38,092 nt of DNA from Candidatus Magasanikbacteria bacterium CG10_big_fil_rev_8_21_14_0_10_36_32. Its GTDB lineage: Bacteria > Patescibacteriota > Patescibacteriia > Magasanikbacterales > GWA2-37-8. A program made the position numbers and the translations under genes. Below the pieces are notes generated by a model. The model was not told the DNA's origin. It did not search any database and worked only from the letters and a program-made list of their open reading frames with translations. The stretch lies in assembly GCA_002778465.1 (NCBI GenBank), contig PFBV01000006.1:1-38092 (forward strand), written 5' to 3'. Positions 29,104 to 38,092 of the stretch are shown in pieces (position 1 is the first letter of the stretch; each line of letters begins with the position of its first letter).

Positions 29104-29672
29104 TTTCTAATGCTTATCTCGTAATAAATCTGTTGAATTTTTCCCAAGGATTGTTTAGCCTGATCAAATTTCTGTCGATTATAGCCAGTCAGATTCATTT
29201 TAATCATTACACCAATAATTTCTTCCGCTTGCATCAAACACTGTTTAACGATATCAAATTTTCTTTCAGTCGCCGACTTAACAGCGTACCGAGCCAGCTC
29301 TCCCGGAACATCAGCTATGCCGCCAATATAAATATTTGGTTCAACATTTAAATCACCAATAGCACTTAATTTTTTATTTTTTAAACATTGTCTAAATAAA
29401 TAAGCTTCAACAAACTCTTCCAAACCGGCACGATAGGAGCCCTCATCAAACAAACTTTCATCTTTTTGATATTTTTTTTCTAATTTGCTAATAATATTTT
29501 CGGCTTCAGACAACAGCTTATCAGCTTCACCCTCAGAATCGCGCTGAAGGGCAAAAATCGCCTGTTTAGAGAGATGTTGAGCGTCACTCGCAAGTTTTAT
29601 CACATCACGCCTTTTTTCCGCATAATCAAGCAAAATTTGTTTTATTTTGGCAAAAAACTTTCTGTCTAACAT
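29100..29672 (-). CDS. Translin-family protein
   Basis: 190 residues, all alpha-helical. The C-terminal half carries the translin signature: YRAGLEEFVEAYLF, NIYIGGIADVPGELARYAVKSATE and GYNRQKFDQAK. Translin/TRAX proteins bind single-stranded nucleic acid and, in eukaryotes and archaea, form octamers with or without ribonuclease activity. The TRAX catalytic acidic residues cannot be judged here. It ends with TGA, the only TGA stop of a long gene in the window, in an ATGA overlap with the Mur ligase gene. A translin homologue in an envelope operon is unusual. Confidence 0.85.
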   Translation of the reverse strand: MLDRKFFAKIKQILLDYAEKRRDVIKLASDAQHLSKQAIFALQRDSEGEADKLLSEAENIISKLEKKYQKDESLFDEGSYRAGLEEFVEAYLFRQCLKNKKLSAIGDLNVEPNIYIGGIADVPGELARYAVKSATERKFDIVKQCLMQAEEIIGVMIKMNLTGYNRQKFDQAKQSLGKIQQIYYEISIRK

Positions 29673-29712
29673 AAAAATTGAGTGATTTATCCACTTTTTT
29701 AAGAGTTAAGCC

Positions 29713-29741
29713 TTGATTTTTTTCTAAATATAGTGTATCAT
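29713..29741 (+). promoter_or_regulatory. tRNA-Lys promoter
   Basis: TTGATT (29713-29718), 17 bp, TATCAT (29736-29741), 24 bases before the tRNA. Confidence 0.6.
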
Positions 29742-29765
29742 TCAGCAAGTAAATTGTCTATTGCC

Positions 29766-29838
<73 letters not shown>

Positions 29839-29841
29839 CAA

Positions 29842-29872
29842 AATAAAACTACCCTTTCTGGGTAGTTTTATT
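29842..29872 (+). terminator. tRNA-Lys terminator
   Basis: 13-bp perfect arms 29842-29854 and 29860-29872 with a TTTCT loop. Confidence 0.85.
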
Positions 29873-29916
29873 GTTTATCAACAACAAACAAACTGTGATT
29901 TAATTTTGAATTTGGT

Positions 29917-29945
29917 TTGATTTTTTCAGTAATTTTTGATAGGAT
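29917..29945 (+). promoter_or_regulatory. mtaB promoter
   Basis: TTGATT (29917-29922), 17 bp, TAGGAT (29940-29945), which decides the start of mtaB: the ATG at 29944 overlaps the -10, leaving 29965 as the first usable one. Confidence 0.6.
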
Positions 29946-29964
29946 GAAAACCGTATTTCATAAT

Positions 29965-31146
29965 ATGAAAATATCTTTCTATACAATCGGCTGTAAACTT
30001 AATCAAGCCGAAACAGAAGAATTAAAAAAAACTTTGCAACAACAAGGTTTTTCAACCGTGCCATTTGGAAAAGAAGATGTTTGTGTAATCCGCGCCTGTG
30101 CGGTGACGTGTAACGCCAGTCAAACAACACGGGAAATCATACGCCAAGTTAAACGCCGCGGAACTTATACGATTACTGTAGGTTGTTTGGAAAATAAAAA
30201 TTTGCCAGAAATAAATTTTATTGCAAAAAATAACAATGAAATTATTCAACATCTGCAACAATTAAACAAAAAGTATTTATGTAAACCCAATAAAACTTTA
30301 GTGACAAAAAATACTTTATCAAAAAAAACAAGGGCTCTGATAAAAATCCAAACCGGCTGTAATTTTAATTGCGCTTACTGTGCCATACCCTCGTTTCGCG
30401 GACGCTCATCCAGTATTCCAAATGATGAAATTATAAACAAAATAAAAGAACTAGAAAAAGGAAAATACAAAGAAATTGTTTTAACAGGTGTTAATATATG
30501 TCAATATAATAACAACGGACTAAAACTACATACCTTGTTGAAAAAAATATTATTAAAAACTAACATTCCGCGTCTTCGTCTTGGTTCATTAGATCCACGG
30601 TTAATTTCTGACCAACTAATAAAAACATTAAAAAATGAACGGTTAATGCCTCATTGGCATTTATCTTTACAGTCCGGCTCAGATTCAACATTAAAAAGAA
30701 TGAATCGCGGATACAACACCAAACAATATTCAAAAATAATTGAAAAAATTAGAAAAATTAATCCTTTATTTTCTTTTACCACCGATATTATTGTTGGTTT
30801 TCCTGGTGAAACCGACAAAGAATTTAATGAAACTTGCGCTTTTGTCAAAAAAATCGGCTTCACTAAAATACATATCTTTCCTTATTCAATTCGTCCTAAC
30901 ACATTGGCAGAAACAATGAAAAATCATTTGCAAGACAAAATAAAAACTGAGCGTGTAAAAATTTTAACCGATTTAGCTCAAAAAACAGCCGACGAATACA
31001 GAAAAAAAATCATAGGATTAAAACGTCCAATATTATTTGAACAAAAAATAGCCAACCGATGGTATGGCTATTCTCCAGAATATTTACGCGTTGGTTATTG
31101 CTCTGTAAAAAATCTAAAAAACCAAATTAAAATAATAAAAATTTAA
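29965..31146 (+). CDS. mtaB: tRNA t6A37 methylthiotransferase MtaB
   Basis: About 393 residues from MKISFYTIGCKLNQAETE. The N-terminal MTTase domain has Cys10 (GCKLN), Cys in RACAVTCN and Cys in VGCLEN, which bind the second 4Fe-4S cluster. The radical SAM domain carries CNFNCAYC followed by IPSFRGRSSS, and later HLSLQSGSDSTLKRMNRGY and DIIVGFPGET; a TRAM-like end follows. MtaB converts t6A at position 37 of ANN-decoding tRNAs to ms2t6A, stabilising codon reading. The stop overlaps that of murG (convergent) by four bases. Confidence 0.93.
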   Translation: MKISFYTIGCKLNQAETEELKKTLQQQGFSTVPFGKEDVCVIRACAVTCNASQTTREIIRQVKRRGTYTITVGCLENKNLPEINFIAKNNNEIIQHLQQLNKKYLCKPNKTLVTKNTLSKKTRALIKIQTGCNFNCAYCAIPSFRGRSSSIPNDEIINKIKELEKGKYKEIVLTGVNICQYNNNGLKLHTLLKKILLKTNIPRLRLGSLDPRLISDQLIKTLKNERLMPHWHLSLQSGSDSTLKRMNRGYNTKQYSKIIEKIRKINPLFSFTTDIIVGFPGETDKEFNETCAFVKKIGFTKIHIFPYSIRPNTLAETMKNHLQDKIKTERVKILTDLAQKTADEYRKKIIGLKRPILFEQKIANRWYGYSPEYLRVGYCSVKNLKNQIKIIKI

Positions 31147-32219
31147 TACATTGCCAAGCGGTCAACCATTCTAACCATATCTTCCTCTGTGGCCGGAGGT
31201 AAAACCTCGCGCAACTTTTGCCCGAGTTTTTTTCTTTGTTCAGAATCAGCCATTAAATCTTTAGCTACTTGAGCCAATTTCAATCCCGTGTCCGCAACTT
31301 CTTCCAAAATAACTGCCGCATCACGATCAACTAAATATTTAACATTATCTTCCTGGTGTGAATCACTGATTGGTAACAAAACAGCGGCTTTTGATAATGA
31401 AGCCAACTCAGTAATAGTACCAAAACCGGCGCGGGCAATAACAATATCCGCTACAGCATAAGCATCTTTCATTTCTTCAGTAAAAAATTTATAAACCTGA
31501 TAGTTTTTAAATAATCCGGCGGCATACTCAGGTAATTTACTTGAACGCTCTCGCCCAACTAAATGTATGACATGCCAACTGTCCGGCCAGACAGACAAAG
31601 CTTCTAAAACCATCTTATTAATGTGAGCTGAACCAGTGCCACCACCTAAAGCAAAAATTACCGGCTCATCATCTTCAATTCCAAAACGTTTTTTAGACGC
31701 TTGAATATCAGCAACTTTTAAATTGCGGGTCGGATTACCTATCCACTCTGTTTTGTTTTTATCAAAAAAATTAACAGAATCTTGAATAGCTGTGGTAATT
31801 TGATTAGCTCCTCTCGCCATTAATTTATTAGCCAACCCGGGACGGATATCCTGCTGGTGAACCCACGACGGAATTCTCATTAACCAACCGGCCCAATGCA
31901 ACGGCACACTTACGAATCCACCGGCTGAAATCAATAAATCAGGCTTTTCATGATACAAAAAAACTACCGACTGCACAAAGGCGGCTAATATTCTAAAAAA
32001 ATCAACTATATTCCAAAAAGACAAATATCGACGAAATTTCCCAGCCGTAATTGTATAAAAAGGAATTTGCATCTTTTCCACCAATTCTTTTTCCGGACCA
32101 TCCTTAGTTCCAACCCAAACAAATTGCGCGTCTGGATTAACTTTTTGATAAGCGCCGGCTATTGCCAACAATGGCACTACCGGCCCCAAAGTTCCACCAC
32201 CGGATAAAACAATTTTCAT
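31143..32219 (-). CDS. murG: UDP-GlcNAc:lipid I transferase MurG
   Basis: 358 residues. The second GT-B domain has ALGGGTGSAHINK, HLVGRE, ADIVIARAGFGTITELASLSKAAVLLPI and HQEDNVKYL, all MurG landmarks that bind UDP-GlcNAc, and the N domain has SAGGFVSVPLHWAG. The first glycine loop, normally GGTGGHxxP, reads GGTLGPVVP here, so the conserved His is Pro. MurG adds GlcNAc to lipid I on the inner membrane face. It is 12 bp after rpoD and thus the last gene of dnaG-rpoD-murG. Confidence 0.93.
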   Translation of the reverse strand: MKIVLSGGGTLGPVVPLLAIAGAYQKVNPDAQFVWVGTKDGPEKELVEKMQIPFYTITAGKFRRYLSFWNIVDFFRILAAFVQSVVFLYHEKPDLLISAGGFVSVPLHWAGWLMRIPSWVHQQDIRPGLANKLMARGANQITTAIQDSVNFFDKNKTEWIGNPTRNLKVADIQASKKRFGIEDDEPVIFALGGGTGSAHINKMVLEALSVWPDSWHVIHLVGRERSSKLPEYAAGLFKNYQVYKFFTEEMKDAYAVADIVIARAGFGTITELASLSKAAVLLPISDSHQEDNVKYLVDRDAAVILEEVADTGLKLAQVAKDLMADSEQRKKLGQKLREVLPPATEEDMVRMVDRLAMY

Positions 32220-32230
32220 AAGGATTTTTT

Positions 32231-33562
32231 TTAATAATCTTTAAGTTTGTCCACAATATTCATTTCTTTAATTTTTTCTAAAGCTTTTGCTTCAATTTGC
32301 CTAATGCGTTCGCGGGTAACCCCAAATTCTTGCCCTACTTCTTCTAAAGTATGCGTCACGCCATCGTTTAAACCAAAACGCATTTCAACGATTTTCTGTT
32401 CACGAGCAGCCAAATCTTTAATGGCCAACTTAACATAATCACGCAAAATTTGCAGACCAGCCACACGATCCGGTGAAAGATTTTTGACATCCTCAATAAA
32501 ATCTTGCAAAGAAGAATCGTCATCATCGTCTCCAACCGAAACCTCCAACGAAACTGTATCCTGAGAAATTTTAATAATATGATTAATTTTATCAACTTCT
32601 TCTCCCATTTCTGACGATAATTCTTCCGGAGTCGGATCGCGACCTAAATCTTGCAATAACCGACGCTGAACCTGTTGAAAACGATTAATTGTTTCAACCA
32701 TATGTACGGGAATACGAATAGTGCGCGATTGGTCGGCTAACGCCCTAGTTATTGCTTGTCTTATCCACCAAGTGGCATAGGTAGAAAATTTATAACCTTT
32801 TCTATAATCAAATTTTTTAACAGCTCTAAACAAACCGATATTTCCTTCCTGAATTAAATCAAGTAAAGTTAAACTTTTACCAACAAATTTTTTAGCAATA
32901 GATACTACCAAACGTAAATTAGCTTCAATAATCTTTTTTTCCGCCGCCTTGTCACCACGCTCTTTTCGTTTAGCCAAAGAAACCTCATCATCGGCAGATA
33001 ACAAAGGAATCTTGCCAATTTCACGCAAATACATCTGAATTGAATCGGAAGAAATTTGTCCCAAATCAAAAGGAATATCCATATCCGGCTGCGTACCTTG
33101 AAAATCTTTCATTACACCTTTTCTTTCGTCGCGATTGCCAAGCAAACCGGTTTGTCCTTCCAAAACAGACACCCCGTTTTTCTCCAACAAGTCAAGCAAT
33201 CCCTCATATAAATCCATATAACGTTCGGGGCGAGACATTAAACCAATCATTTCTACTTCTGTAATAAAACCGCGACTTCGTCCTTTGTTGACCAAATGGT
33301 AAATTTGTTCCTCGGTCGGTTCCGCAACATCTTCCAATTCCCATTGTGGCACTACTACTTGTTTTTTTGGCTTGATTGATTTTTTGACAACTGAAAAACG
33401 TTTTGCCGATTTTGGTTTAGCAACTTTTTTATTTTTTACAACTTTATTTTTCACCGGTTTTTTCTTTTTCAAAACTTTCACCGGTTTTTTCTTTTTCAAA
33501 ACTTTCACCGGTTTTTTTGCCGGACTAATTTTTTTCTTCTTAATTTTTGTTTTTTTAACCAT
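32231..33562 (-). CDS. rpoD: Primary sigma factor RpoD
   Basis: 443 residues: a lysine-rich N-terminal extension (residues 1-70), a sigma 1.1-like helical domain (about 75-120), then region 1.2/2 ([79 protein letters not shown]), region 3 ([10 protein letters not shown]) and region 4 ([40 protein letters not shown]). The sigma-70 boxes found through the window fit its predicted promoter specificity. The N-terminal 27-bp tandem repeat encodes KPVKVLKKK units. It lies between dnaG and murG. Confidence 0.97.
   Translation of the reverse strand: MVKKTKIKKKKISPAKKPVKVLKKKKPVKVLKKKKPVKNKVVKNKKVAKPKSAKRFSVVKKSIKPKKQVVVPQWELEDVAEPTEEQIYHLVNKGRSRGFITEVEMIGLMSRPERYMDLYEGLLDLLEKNGVSVLEGQTGLLGNRDERKGVMKDFQGTQPDMDIPFDLGQISSDSIQMYLREIGKIPLLSADDEVSLAKRKERGDKAAEKKIIEANLRLVVSIAKKFVGKSLTLLDLIQEGNIGLFRAVKKFDYRKGYKFSTYATWWIRQAITRALADQSRTIRIPVHMVETINRFQQVQRRLLQDLGRDPTPEELSSEMGEEVDKINHIIKISQDTVSLEVSVGDDDDDSSLQDFIEDVKNLSPDRVAGLQILRDYVKLAIKDLAAREQKIVEMRFGLNDGVTHTLEEVGQEFGVTRERIRQIEAKALEKIKEMNIVDKLKDY
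33451..33517 (-). repeat. 27-bp tandem repeat coding the lysine-rich sigma N terminus
   Basis: Unit beginning TCACCGGTTTTTTC at 33451, 33478 and (13 bases only) 33505; two full copies plus a partial third. Being in frame (9 codons) it duplicates a KPVKVLKKK segment. Confidence 0.85.
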
Positions 33563-33581
33563 ATCCCGTATATAAATAAAA

Positions 33582-35351
33582 TTAACTCAATTCCATTATT
33601 TTTTTTAAAATTGCATTTTGTTTATCTTTGTCTTGTTCCTTTTTTAATTGTTGATTTAATTCCTCTCTCTGATTTTTTATCCAATTTTTCTTAATATCCA
33701 ACAAAATCTTTCTTGCTTCCTTCTCCGCTTCCACCCGATTATAATCCGGATAATCACATTCAGCCTGCATCTGCAATATATCACGCCAATTTTCATTTTT
33801 GTCAGTCTTCAAAACAGGCAATTCCGCCGGATTGACCTTATCATTACTATTATATTGCTTTTGACAACTTTCGTAAAGCTCAAAAAACGGCGCCGACAAA
33901 AAATATTCTTTTTGTAATTCATGATTAATAGTATTAAAAATTTCTGGAAATTTAAGAATTAATGCCCAAAGCTTATTTAAATCCATGAATAATCTTCCCG
34001 TTGGCATTTCCACTGCCGTTTCCACTGCCGGTTTTTTAATTACAATTCCTTTAAAATTATTCTTTTTAATTTTAGCACTTGTCTCGCGCAAAGCTATCTC
34101 CTCAACTCCTAACCTGTCAGCTAATTTTTTAATCCATTCATCACGTTCAACAGAATGTGGAATTTTATTAATTTCAACCAATAAAATTTCAGCAACCGAT
34201 TGTTTTTTCTTGGGATTGGTCAAATCAGAACCAATCAAAGTTATCTCAAAATACCAATCCATAATTCCTTTAGCGTTTTCTACTGCATCAAACCAAACTT
34301 TCGGATTCTGTTTTAAACATTCGTCAGCGTCTTTGCCTTTATCTTTTGGGATTTGAATAACTTTTATATTCATTCCTTCTGTTAAAGCTACATCAATACC
34401 TCTTTTAGCTGCGGTTTGCCCAGCCATGTCGGCATCAAACGCCATTGCTACATTGGTGGTATATCTTTTTAATAAACGAATTTGACCCTCGGTTAAAGCC
34501 GTACCTGAAGCAGCTACCACATTAGTCATTCCAGCCTCATGACAAGCTATTACATCCATCTGACCCTCAACCACTATCGCTAAATCTTTGGCTTTTATCT
34601 CCGCTTTGGCTTTATTTAAACCATAAATCACTCGCGATTTATCGTAAACCATAGTTTGTGGAGTGTTAACATATTTTCCGCCGGAATTTTCTTTTTCCAC
34701 AAGAATCCGTCCGGTAAAACCAACTATGTTACCATACACATCGGCAATCGGAAACATTATCCGACCACGAAATCTATCATAATTGCTTTTTCTTTCAGCA
34801 TTTTTGATTACTAAACCTGATGCAATCAAATCATCAATACCAAAACCTTTTTTTATTAAATATTGTGTCAACAAATCCCATTGTTCAGGAATAAAACCGA
34901 TCTGCCAATCCTTAATTGTTTGCTCTTGTAATTTTCTTTTGTCCACAAGATATTCCCGCGCCATTTTCGCAGCTGGCATATCCATCAAAAAATTATGAAA
35001 AAAATATGCCGCCTTAGCATTAACTTCCAATAAGCGATTTTTTTGACTTTTACTAATTTCACTTTGATGACTGGTTTCAAGTTTTACTCCGGCTCGTTCG
35101 GCCAATATTTTCAACGCCTCAGCAAAATCTATTCCCTCCGTTTCCTGAATAAACGTAAAAATATCTCCACCCTTGCCACAACCGAAACAATGCCAAATCT
35201 GCTTTTCTTTATGAACCATGAATGATGGTGTTTTTTCGTGATGAAACGGACAATTTGCCCGCCAATTAGCACCGGCTTTTTTTAAAGGCAAATATTCCTG
35301 TAAAAGCTGGACAATATCAATCTTATCTTTAATTGTCTGAATATCGGACAT
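33582..35351 (-). CDS. dnaG: DNA primase DnaG
   Basis: 589 residues, usual length. CHC2 zinc finger (Cys34, His37, Cys55, Cys58) at the N terminus, RNA polymerase core with TOPRIM: VVEGQMD (Glu), [10 protein letters not shown], and AFDADMAG with the metal-binding aspartates. The C-terminal helical part that binds the helicase (about 440-589) is poorly conserved, as usual. DnaG makes the primers for replication. It heads the dnaG-rpoD-murG unit; a promoter (35400-35428) lies upstream. Confidence 0.97.
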   Translation of the reverse strand: MSDIQTIKDKIDIVQLLQEYLPLKKAGANWRANCPFHHEKTPSFMVHKEKQIWHCFGCGKGGDIFTFIQETEGIDFAEALKILAERAGVKLETSHQSEISKSQKNRLLEVNAKAAYFFHNFLMDMPAAKMAREYLVDKRKLQEQTIKDWQIGFIPEQWDLLTQYLIKKGFGIDDLIASGLVIKNAERKSNYDRFRGRIMFPIADVYGNIVGFTGRILVEKENSGGKYVNTPQTMVYDKSRVIYGLNKAKAEIKAKDLAIVVEGQMDVIACHEAGMTNVVAASGTALTEGQIRLLKRYTTNVAMAFDADMAGQTAAKRGIDVALTEGMNIKVIQIPKDKGKDADECLKQNPKVWFDAVENAKGIMDWYFEITLIGSDLTNPKKKQSVAEILLVEINKIPHSVERDEWIKKLADRLGVEEIALRETSAKIKKNNFKGIVIKKPAVETAVEMPTGRLFMDLNKLWALILKFPEIFNTINHELQKEYFLSAPFFELYESCQKQYNSNDKVNPAELPVLKTDKNENWRDILQMQAECDYPDYNRVEAEKEARKILLDIKKNWIKNQREELNQQLKKEQDKDKQNAILKKIMELS

Positions 35352-35399
35352 AAATTAAAATCAAAATTAAGGGATTTGACACAAATTCCCAATGTCAAT

Positions 35400-35428
35400 A
35401 TTTTAACATCCTGCGCACGAAAAAGCAA
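35400..35428 (-). promoter_or_regulatory. Promoter of the dnaG-rpoD-murG operon
   Basis: Minus strand: TTGCTT (complement of 35423-35428), 17 bp, TAAAAT (complement of 35400-35405). A TTGACA/TGTCAA inverted pair lies just downstream around 35376-35397. Confidence 0.45.
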
Positions 35429-35461
35429 CCTGCTGCGTAGAAGTCAATTTTTTTATTTTTA

Positions 35462-36709
35462 CTACTCTCTTCTCAGCGCCTCAATTGGGTCTAAAGCAGC
35501 CGCCTTTTTGGCAGGATACACTCCAAATAACAAACCAATAAAAGCGGAAAAACCAACCGCTAAAATTATAGAAGCGATTGATATTGAATAAACCCACATA
35601 AACCCATAAGAAATTGCAATAAAATAAACCGCCAAAGCAAGAATTGCGCCCAATACGATACCTAACAATCCCCCGCCCAAAGTAAGCATTACAGCTTCAG
35701 TTAAAAATCCAAAAAGAATATCCTGTTTTTTTGCGCCAATAGCTTTTCGTAAACCAATTTCAAAAGTCCTCTCAGTTACCGAGACATACATTATGTTCAT
35801 AATACCAACTCCACCAACAATTAAAGAAATACAAACCAGCGCCACCAACAAAAAAGTAATCCCATCAACTACTGTACGCAACATAGCTATCGCTTCGTCC
35901 ATAGTATTAACAGCAAAATCATCCTTATTGGGATCGGTAATATTATGATTATCGCGGATAATCGCTTCCAAATCCGCCACTGTCTCTTTCAGTTTAGATC
36001 TATCTTTAACTTTCGCCACAATCTCCTGTAAATAATCAACACCTAAAATTCTTTTTTGCATTGTTTTTGTCGGTAATAAAACTATATTATCAAAATCCAT
36101 CCCCATCACCGCGCCTCGTTTAGCAATCACCCCTACCACCCGAAACGGTTTACTCTTGATATAAACAATCTTATCTATCGCATCATTTTCACCAAATAAT
36201 TTATCTTTAGCTACCGAACCCAAAACTGCCACCTGAGCCAAAGACTCTTCTTCTGATTTTGTAAATAACCGGCCGGTGGAAATTACTAATTTTTCCACTT
36301 CCTGCACATTATATCCTTCGCCCAAAAGTAAAGTGGTGTTTTTTTCACTTTGATATTTCACTACTGCCTGTCCAACAACCATGCCATAGGCGGCGGCAAT
36401 GTTTGGATGTTTCATAACTGATTTTAAATCTTTATCCCGCAGTGTTGTGATTTTTATGCCAGTTGCCTGTCCCATAGCATTTTCAGTACTTGTTTTCTTA
36501 ACAGAAGGAACTTTAACTTCCACAGTAACGGTATCCGCCGAAAAAATTTCTAATTGTCCTAAAATCATTCTATCTAATCCGCGACCAGCGGCCATAATAG
36601 TAATCACGATAGCAATGCCGATACTAATTCCAAGAATTGTCAAAATTGTGCGAGTTTTTTGAGCGCACAAAGATTTAAACGCAATTTTTAAACTTGTTTT
36701 AATTAACAT
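35462..36709 (-). CDS. MacB-type ABC transporter permease
   Basis: 415 residues: an N-terminal membrane helix (about 20-42), a large extracytoplasmic MacB periplasmic-core domain (about 45-265), and three membrane helices in the C-terminal FtsX-like domain (SLIVGGVGIMNIMYVSVTERTFEIGLRKAIGAK is the coupling segment). The role is export of an unknown substrate or mechanotransmission through the membrane, in a pair with the following gene and its ATPase. It begins 1 bp after the sister permease. Substrate unknown. Confidence 0.92.
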   Translation of the reverse strand: MLIKTSLKIAFKSLCAQKTRTILTILGISIGIAIVITIMAAGRGLDRMILGQLEIFSADTVTVEVKVPSVKKTSTENAMGQATGIKITTLRDKDLKSVMKHPNIAAAYGMVVGQAVVKYQSEKNTTLLLGEGYNVQEVEKLVISTGRLFTKSEEESLAQVAVLGSVAKDKLFGENDAIDKIVYIKSKPFRVVGVIAKRGAVMGMDFDNIVLLPTKTMQKRILGVDYLQEIVAKVKDRSKLKETVADLEAIIRDNHNITDPNKDDFAVNTMDEAIAMLRTVVDGITFLLVALVCISLIVGGVGIMNIMYVSVTERTFEIGLRKAIGAKKQDILFGFLTEAVMLTLGGGLLGIVLGAILALAVYFIAISYGFMWVYSISIASIILAVGFSAFIGLLFGVYPAKKAAALDPIEALRRE

Positions 36710-36710
36710 A

Positions 36711-37949
36711 TTATTCGTATCTTAATGCTTCTATCGGATTCAGCCGACTAGCACGACGCGCCGGAACAATACCAAAAATTAAACCAATTCCAACTGAAAC
36801 AACACAGGATAATAAAATTGAAGATAAAGAAATTATTAATTTCCAATCATAACCTAAACCTTTGGCCACCTGCGCAACAAGGGTAGAAATAATAATTCCC
36901 AATAGTATTCCAATGATACCTCCAATGAGAGTTATCATTACTGTTTCTAATAAAAAATGAATTACAATATGATGATTTTTAGCACCAACAGCTTTACGCA
37001 AACCAATCTCACGAGTTCTTTCCTGTACAGCGGCTAACATAATATTCATAATGCCAATTCCGCCCACTACCAAAGCAATGGCAGCCACCGCGGCTAAAAA
37101 TAATTTTAAAGCGTCAGTAATTGAGGTGATAGCTTCAACACTTTGCGCCATTGAACGGACACTAAAATCATCATCTTCGGGATTGTCAATACCGTGTCTT
37201 TCCCGTAAAATCATTCTGATATATTCCATACCTACATCAATATTTTTTGCATCATCAACTTTCACGCGGGCTTGGCTTATATAATTAATGCCTAACAAAA
37301 GTTTTTGAGCCGTACTGATGGGTACAAAAATTTGATTGTCTTGATTTTGAAAACCAACCGTGCCACGTTCACGCATCACACCAATAATATTAAAATTTGT
37401 TTTCTTGATTTTAATTTGTTTGCCAATTGGATCAATATCCTGAAATAAATTTTTTACAACTTCACTGCCCAAAACTGCCACCCGCGCCATACTGCGTTCT
37501 TCTTCGGCGGTAAAAAATCGGCCAGCGGAAACTTGTGTATCTTCCACTGTTAATAAATCAGCGCTGGTACCAACAAAAGTAGTATCTGTTTTTTGGTCAC
37601 TCCAATTAACCGTATCTGTTCCTTTGACATAAACAGCGGCACCAACCAAATGAGGAAATTGTCCTCTCATTATTTCTCTGATATCATCATATTTTAATGA
37701 TGTAATTTCCACTCCCATAACTGAAGCCGGCGGTCCTTTATCATCTGATTGTCCTGGTAATACACCAATTAAATTTGAACCCATGCTTTTGACTTGATTT
37801 AAAATCAAACTTTGTGCACCAGCTCCGGCAGACATTATAATAATCACCGACATCACGCCAATAATAATTCCGAGCATAGTCAAAAACGACCGGATTTTAT
37901 TTCGGCCAATAATATGCCAAACGTTATGAATACTTTTAAAAATATTCAT
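36711..37949 (-). CDS. MacB-type ABC transporter permease
   Basis: 412 residues with the same architecture: N-terminal helix (SFLTMLGIIIGVMSVIIIMS), MacB core domain (about 48-270), and the FtsX-like domain with ALVVGGIGIMNIMLAAVQERTREIGLRKAVGAK. The two sister permeases are clearly paralogous and probably form a heterodimer served by the ATPase at the right edge (9 bp upstream). No HlyD-type adaptor is seen in the window. Confidence 0.93.
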   Translation of the reverse strand: MNIFKSIHNVWHIIGRNKIRSFLTMLGIIIGVMSVIIIMSAGAGAQSLILNQVKSMGSNLIGVLPGQSDDKGPPASVMGVEITSLKYDDIREIMRGQFPHLVGAAVYVKGTDTVNWSDQKTDTTFVGTSADLLTVEDTQVSAGRFFTAEEERSMARVAVLGSEVVKNLFQDIDPIGKQIKIKKTNFNIIGVMRERGTVGFQNQDNQIFVPISTAQKLLLGINYISQARVKVDDAKNIDVGMEYIRMILRERHGIDNPEDDDFSVRSMAQSVEAITSITDALKLFLAAVAAIALVVGGIGIMNIMLAAVQERTREIGLRKAVGAKNHHIVIHFLLETVMITLIGGIIGILLGIIISTLVAQVAKGLGYDWKLIISLSSILLSCVVSVGIGLIFGIVPARRASRLNPIEALRYE

Positions 37950-37958
37950 GATTTGATT

Positions 37959-38092
37959 TTACTTTATTAATTCATCTACGCCATCGGCGATTATTCTATT
38001 TGAAACTTTTTCATCACCAACCACTTCACCATCTCTAATGCGCAGGATTCTCTGAGCATGTTCAGCAGTATAACGCTCATGAGTAACTAAAA
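37959..38092 (-). CDS. ABC transporter ATPase of the MacB type, C-terminal end (partial)
   Basis: The last 44 codons are visible on the minus strand: LVTHERYTAEHAQRILRIRD with the switch His (VTHE), then DGEVV and a short tail ending DELIK. The start and Walker A lie outside the window. It precedes the two permeases and completes the transporter. Confidence 0.85.
   Translation of the reverse strand, partial: LVTHERYTAEHAQRILRIRDGEVVGDEKVSNRIIADGVDELIK

Overview
The window looks like a chromosomal segment of a Patescibacteria (Candidate Phyla Radiation) bacterium, probably on the Parcubacteria/ABY1 side. This is inferred from gene content: a C-x2-C-x17-C-x2-C zinc-ribbon protein, a DUF5654 protein, DUF4349 and DUF333 membrane proteins, a MurG with an altered first glycine loop, a trimmed Mur ligase, tRNAs without encoded CCA, low G+C and very tight packing. 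TAA is the dominant stop and TAG occurs. TGA is visible as the stop of only one long gene (29100-29102), and the long genes carry no in-frame TGA, so the code is standard but TGA is rarely used.

Positions 1-5493 (+) are the end of a defence-type operon: the C-terminal part of a type III restriction Res subunit, a stand-alone reverse transcriptase, a RecB/Cas4-like nuclease with four terminal cysteines, a protein with an unrecognised N-terminal half and a C-terminal TIR domain, and two small proteins. All gaps are 10 bp or less. Positions 5494-5820 hold two tiny minus-strand ORFs that look like remnants, and 5886-6242 is a conspicuously G+C-rich orphan gene with its own promoter and terminator.

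Positions 6300-15520 carry mostly envelope and small regulatory genes: an ArsP/DUF318 permease, DUF5654, an L,D-transpeptidase, a PAP2_C lipid enzyme, three membrane-anchored proteins of unknown function, greA (apparently leaderless), the double zinc-ribbon protein, a GIY-YIG nuclease, a lipoprotein and a membrane metallophosphoesterase. Positions 15530-19671 (-) form a cell-surface cluster (TPR-DUF333, PAP2 phosphatase, FkbM methyltransferase, MurG/MGDG-like glycosyltransferase) followed by a zinc-ribbon gene interrupted by one in-frame TGA and a small partner gene.

From 19690 on the content is mainly housekeeping: a small zinc-ribbon gene, marR with a promoter-overlapping inverted repeat, typA/bipA, ftsE-ftsX, five tRNAs (Asn, Gln, Thr, Gly, Lys), a pyrimidine-dimer glycosylase-like gene, a parvulin foldase, an ftsB/divIC gene, a PH-domain membrane protein, a Mur ligase coupled to a translin homologue, mtaB, murG, rpoD, dnaG, and two MacB-type permeases with the tail of their ATPase at the right edge. 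The dnaG-rpoD-murG run reads as one transcription unit. mtaB converges on murG with a 4-bp stop overlap.

The strongest candidate for an undescribed system is the reverse transcriptase / nuclease / TIR group embedded in the restriction operon.
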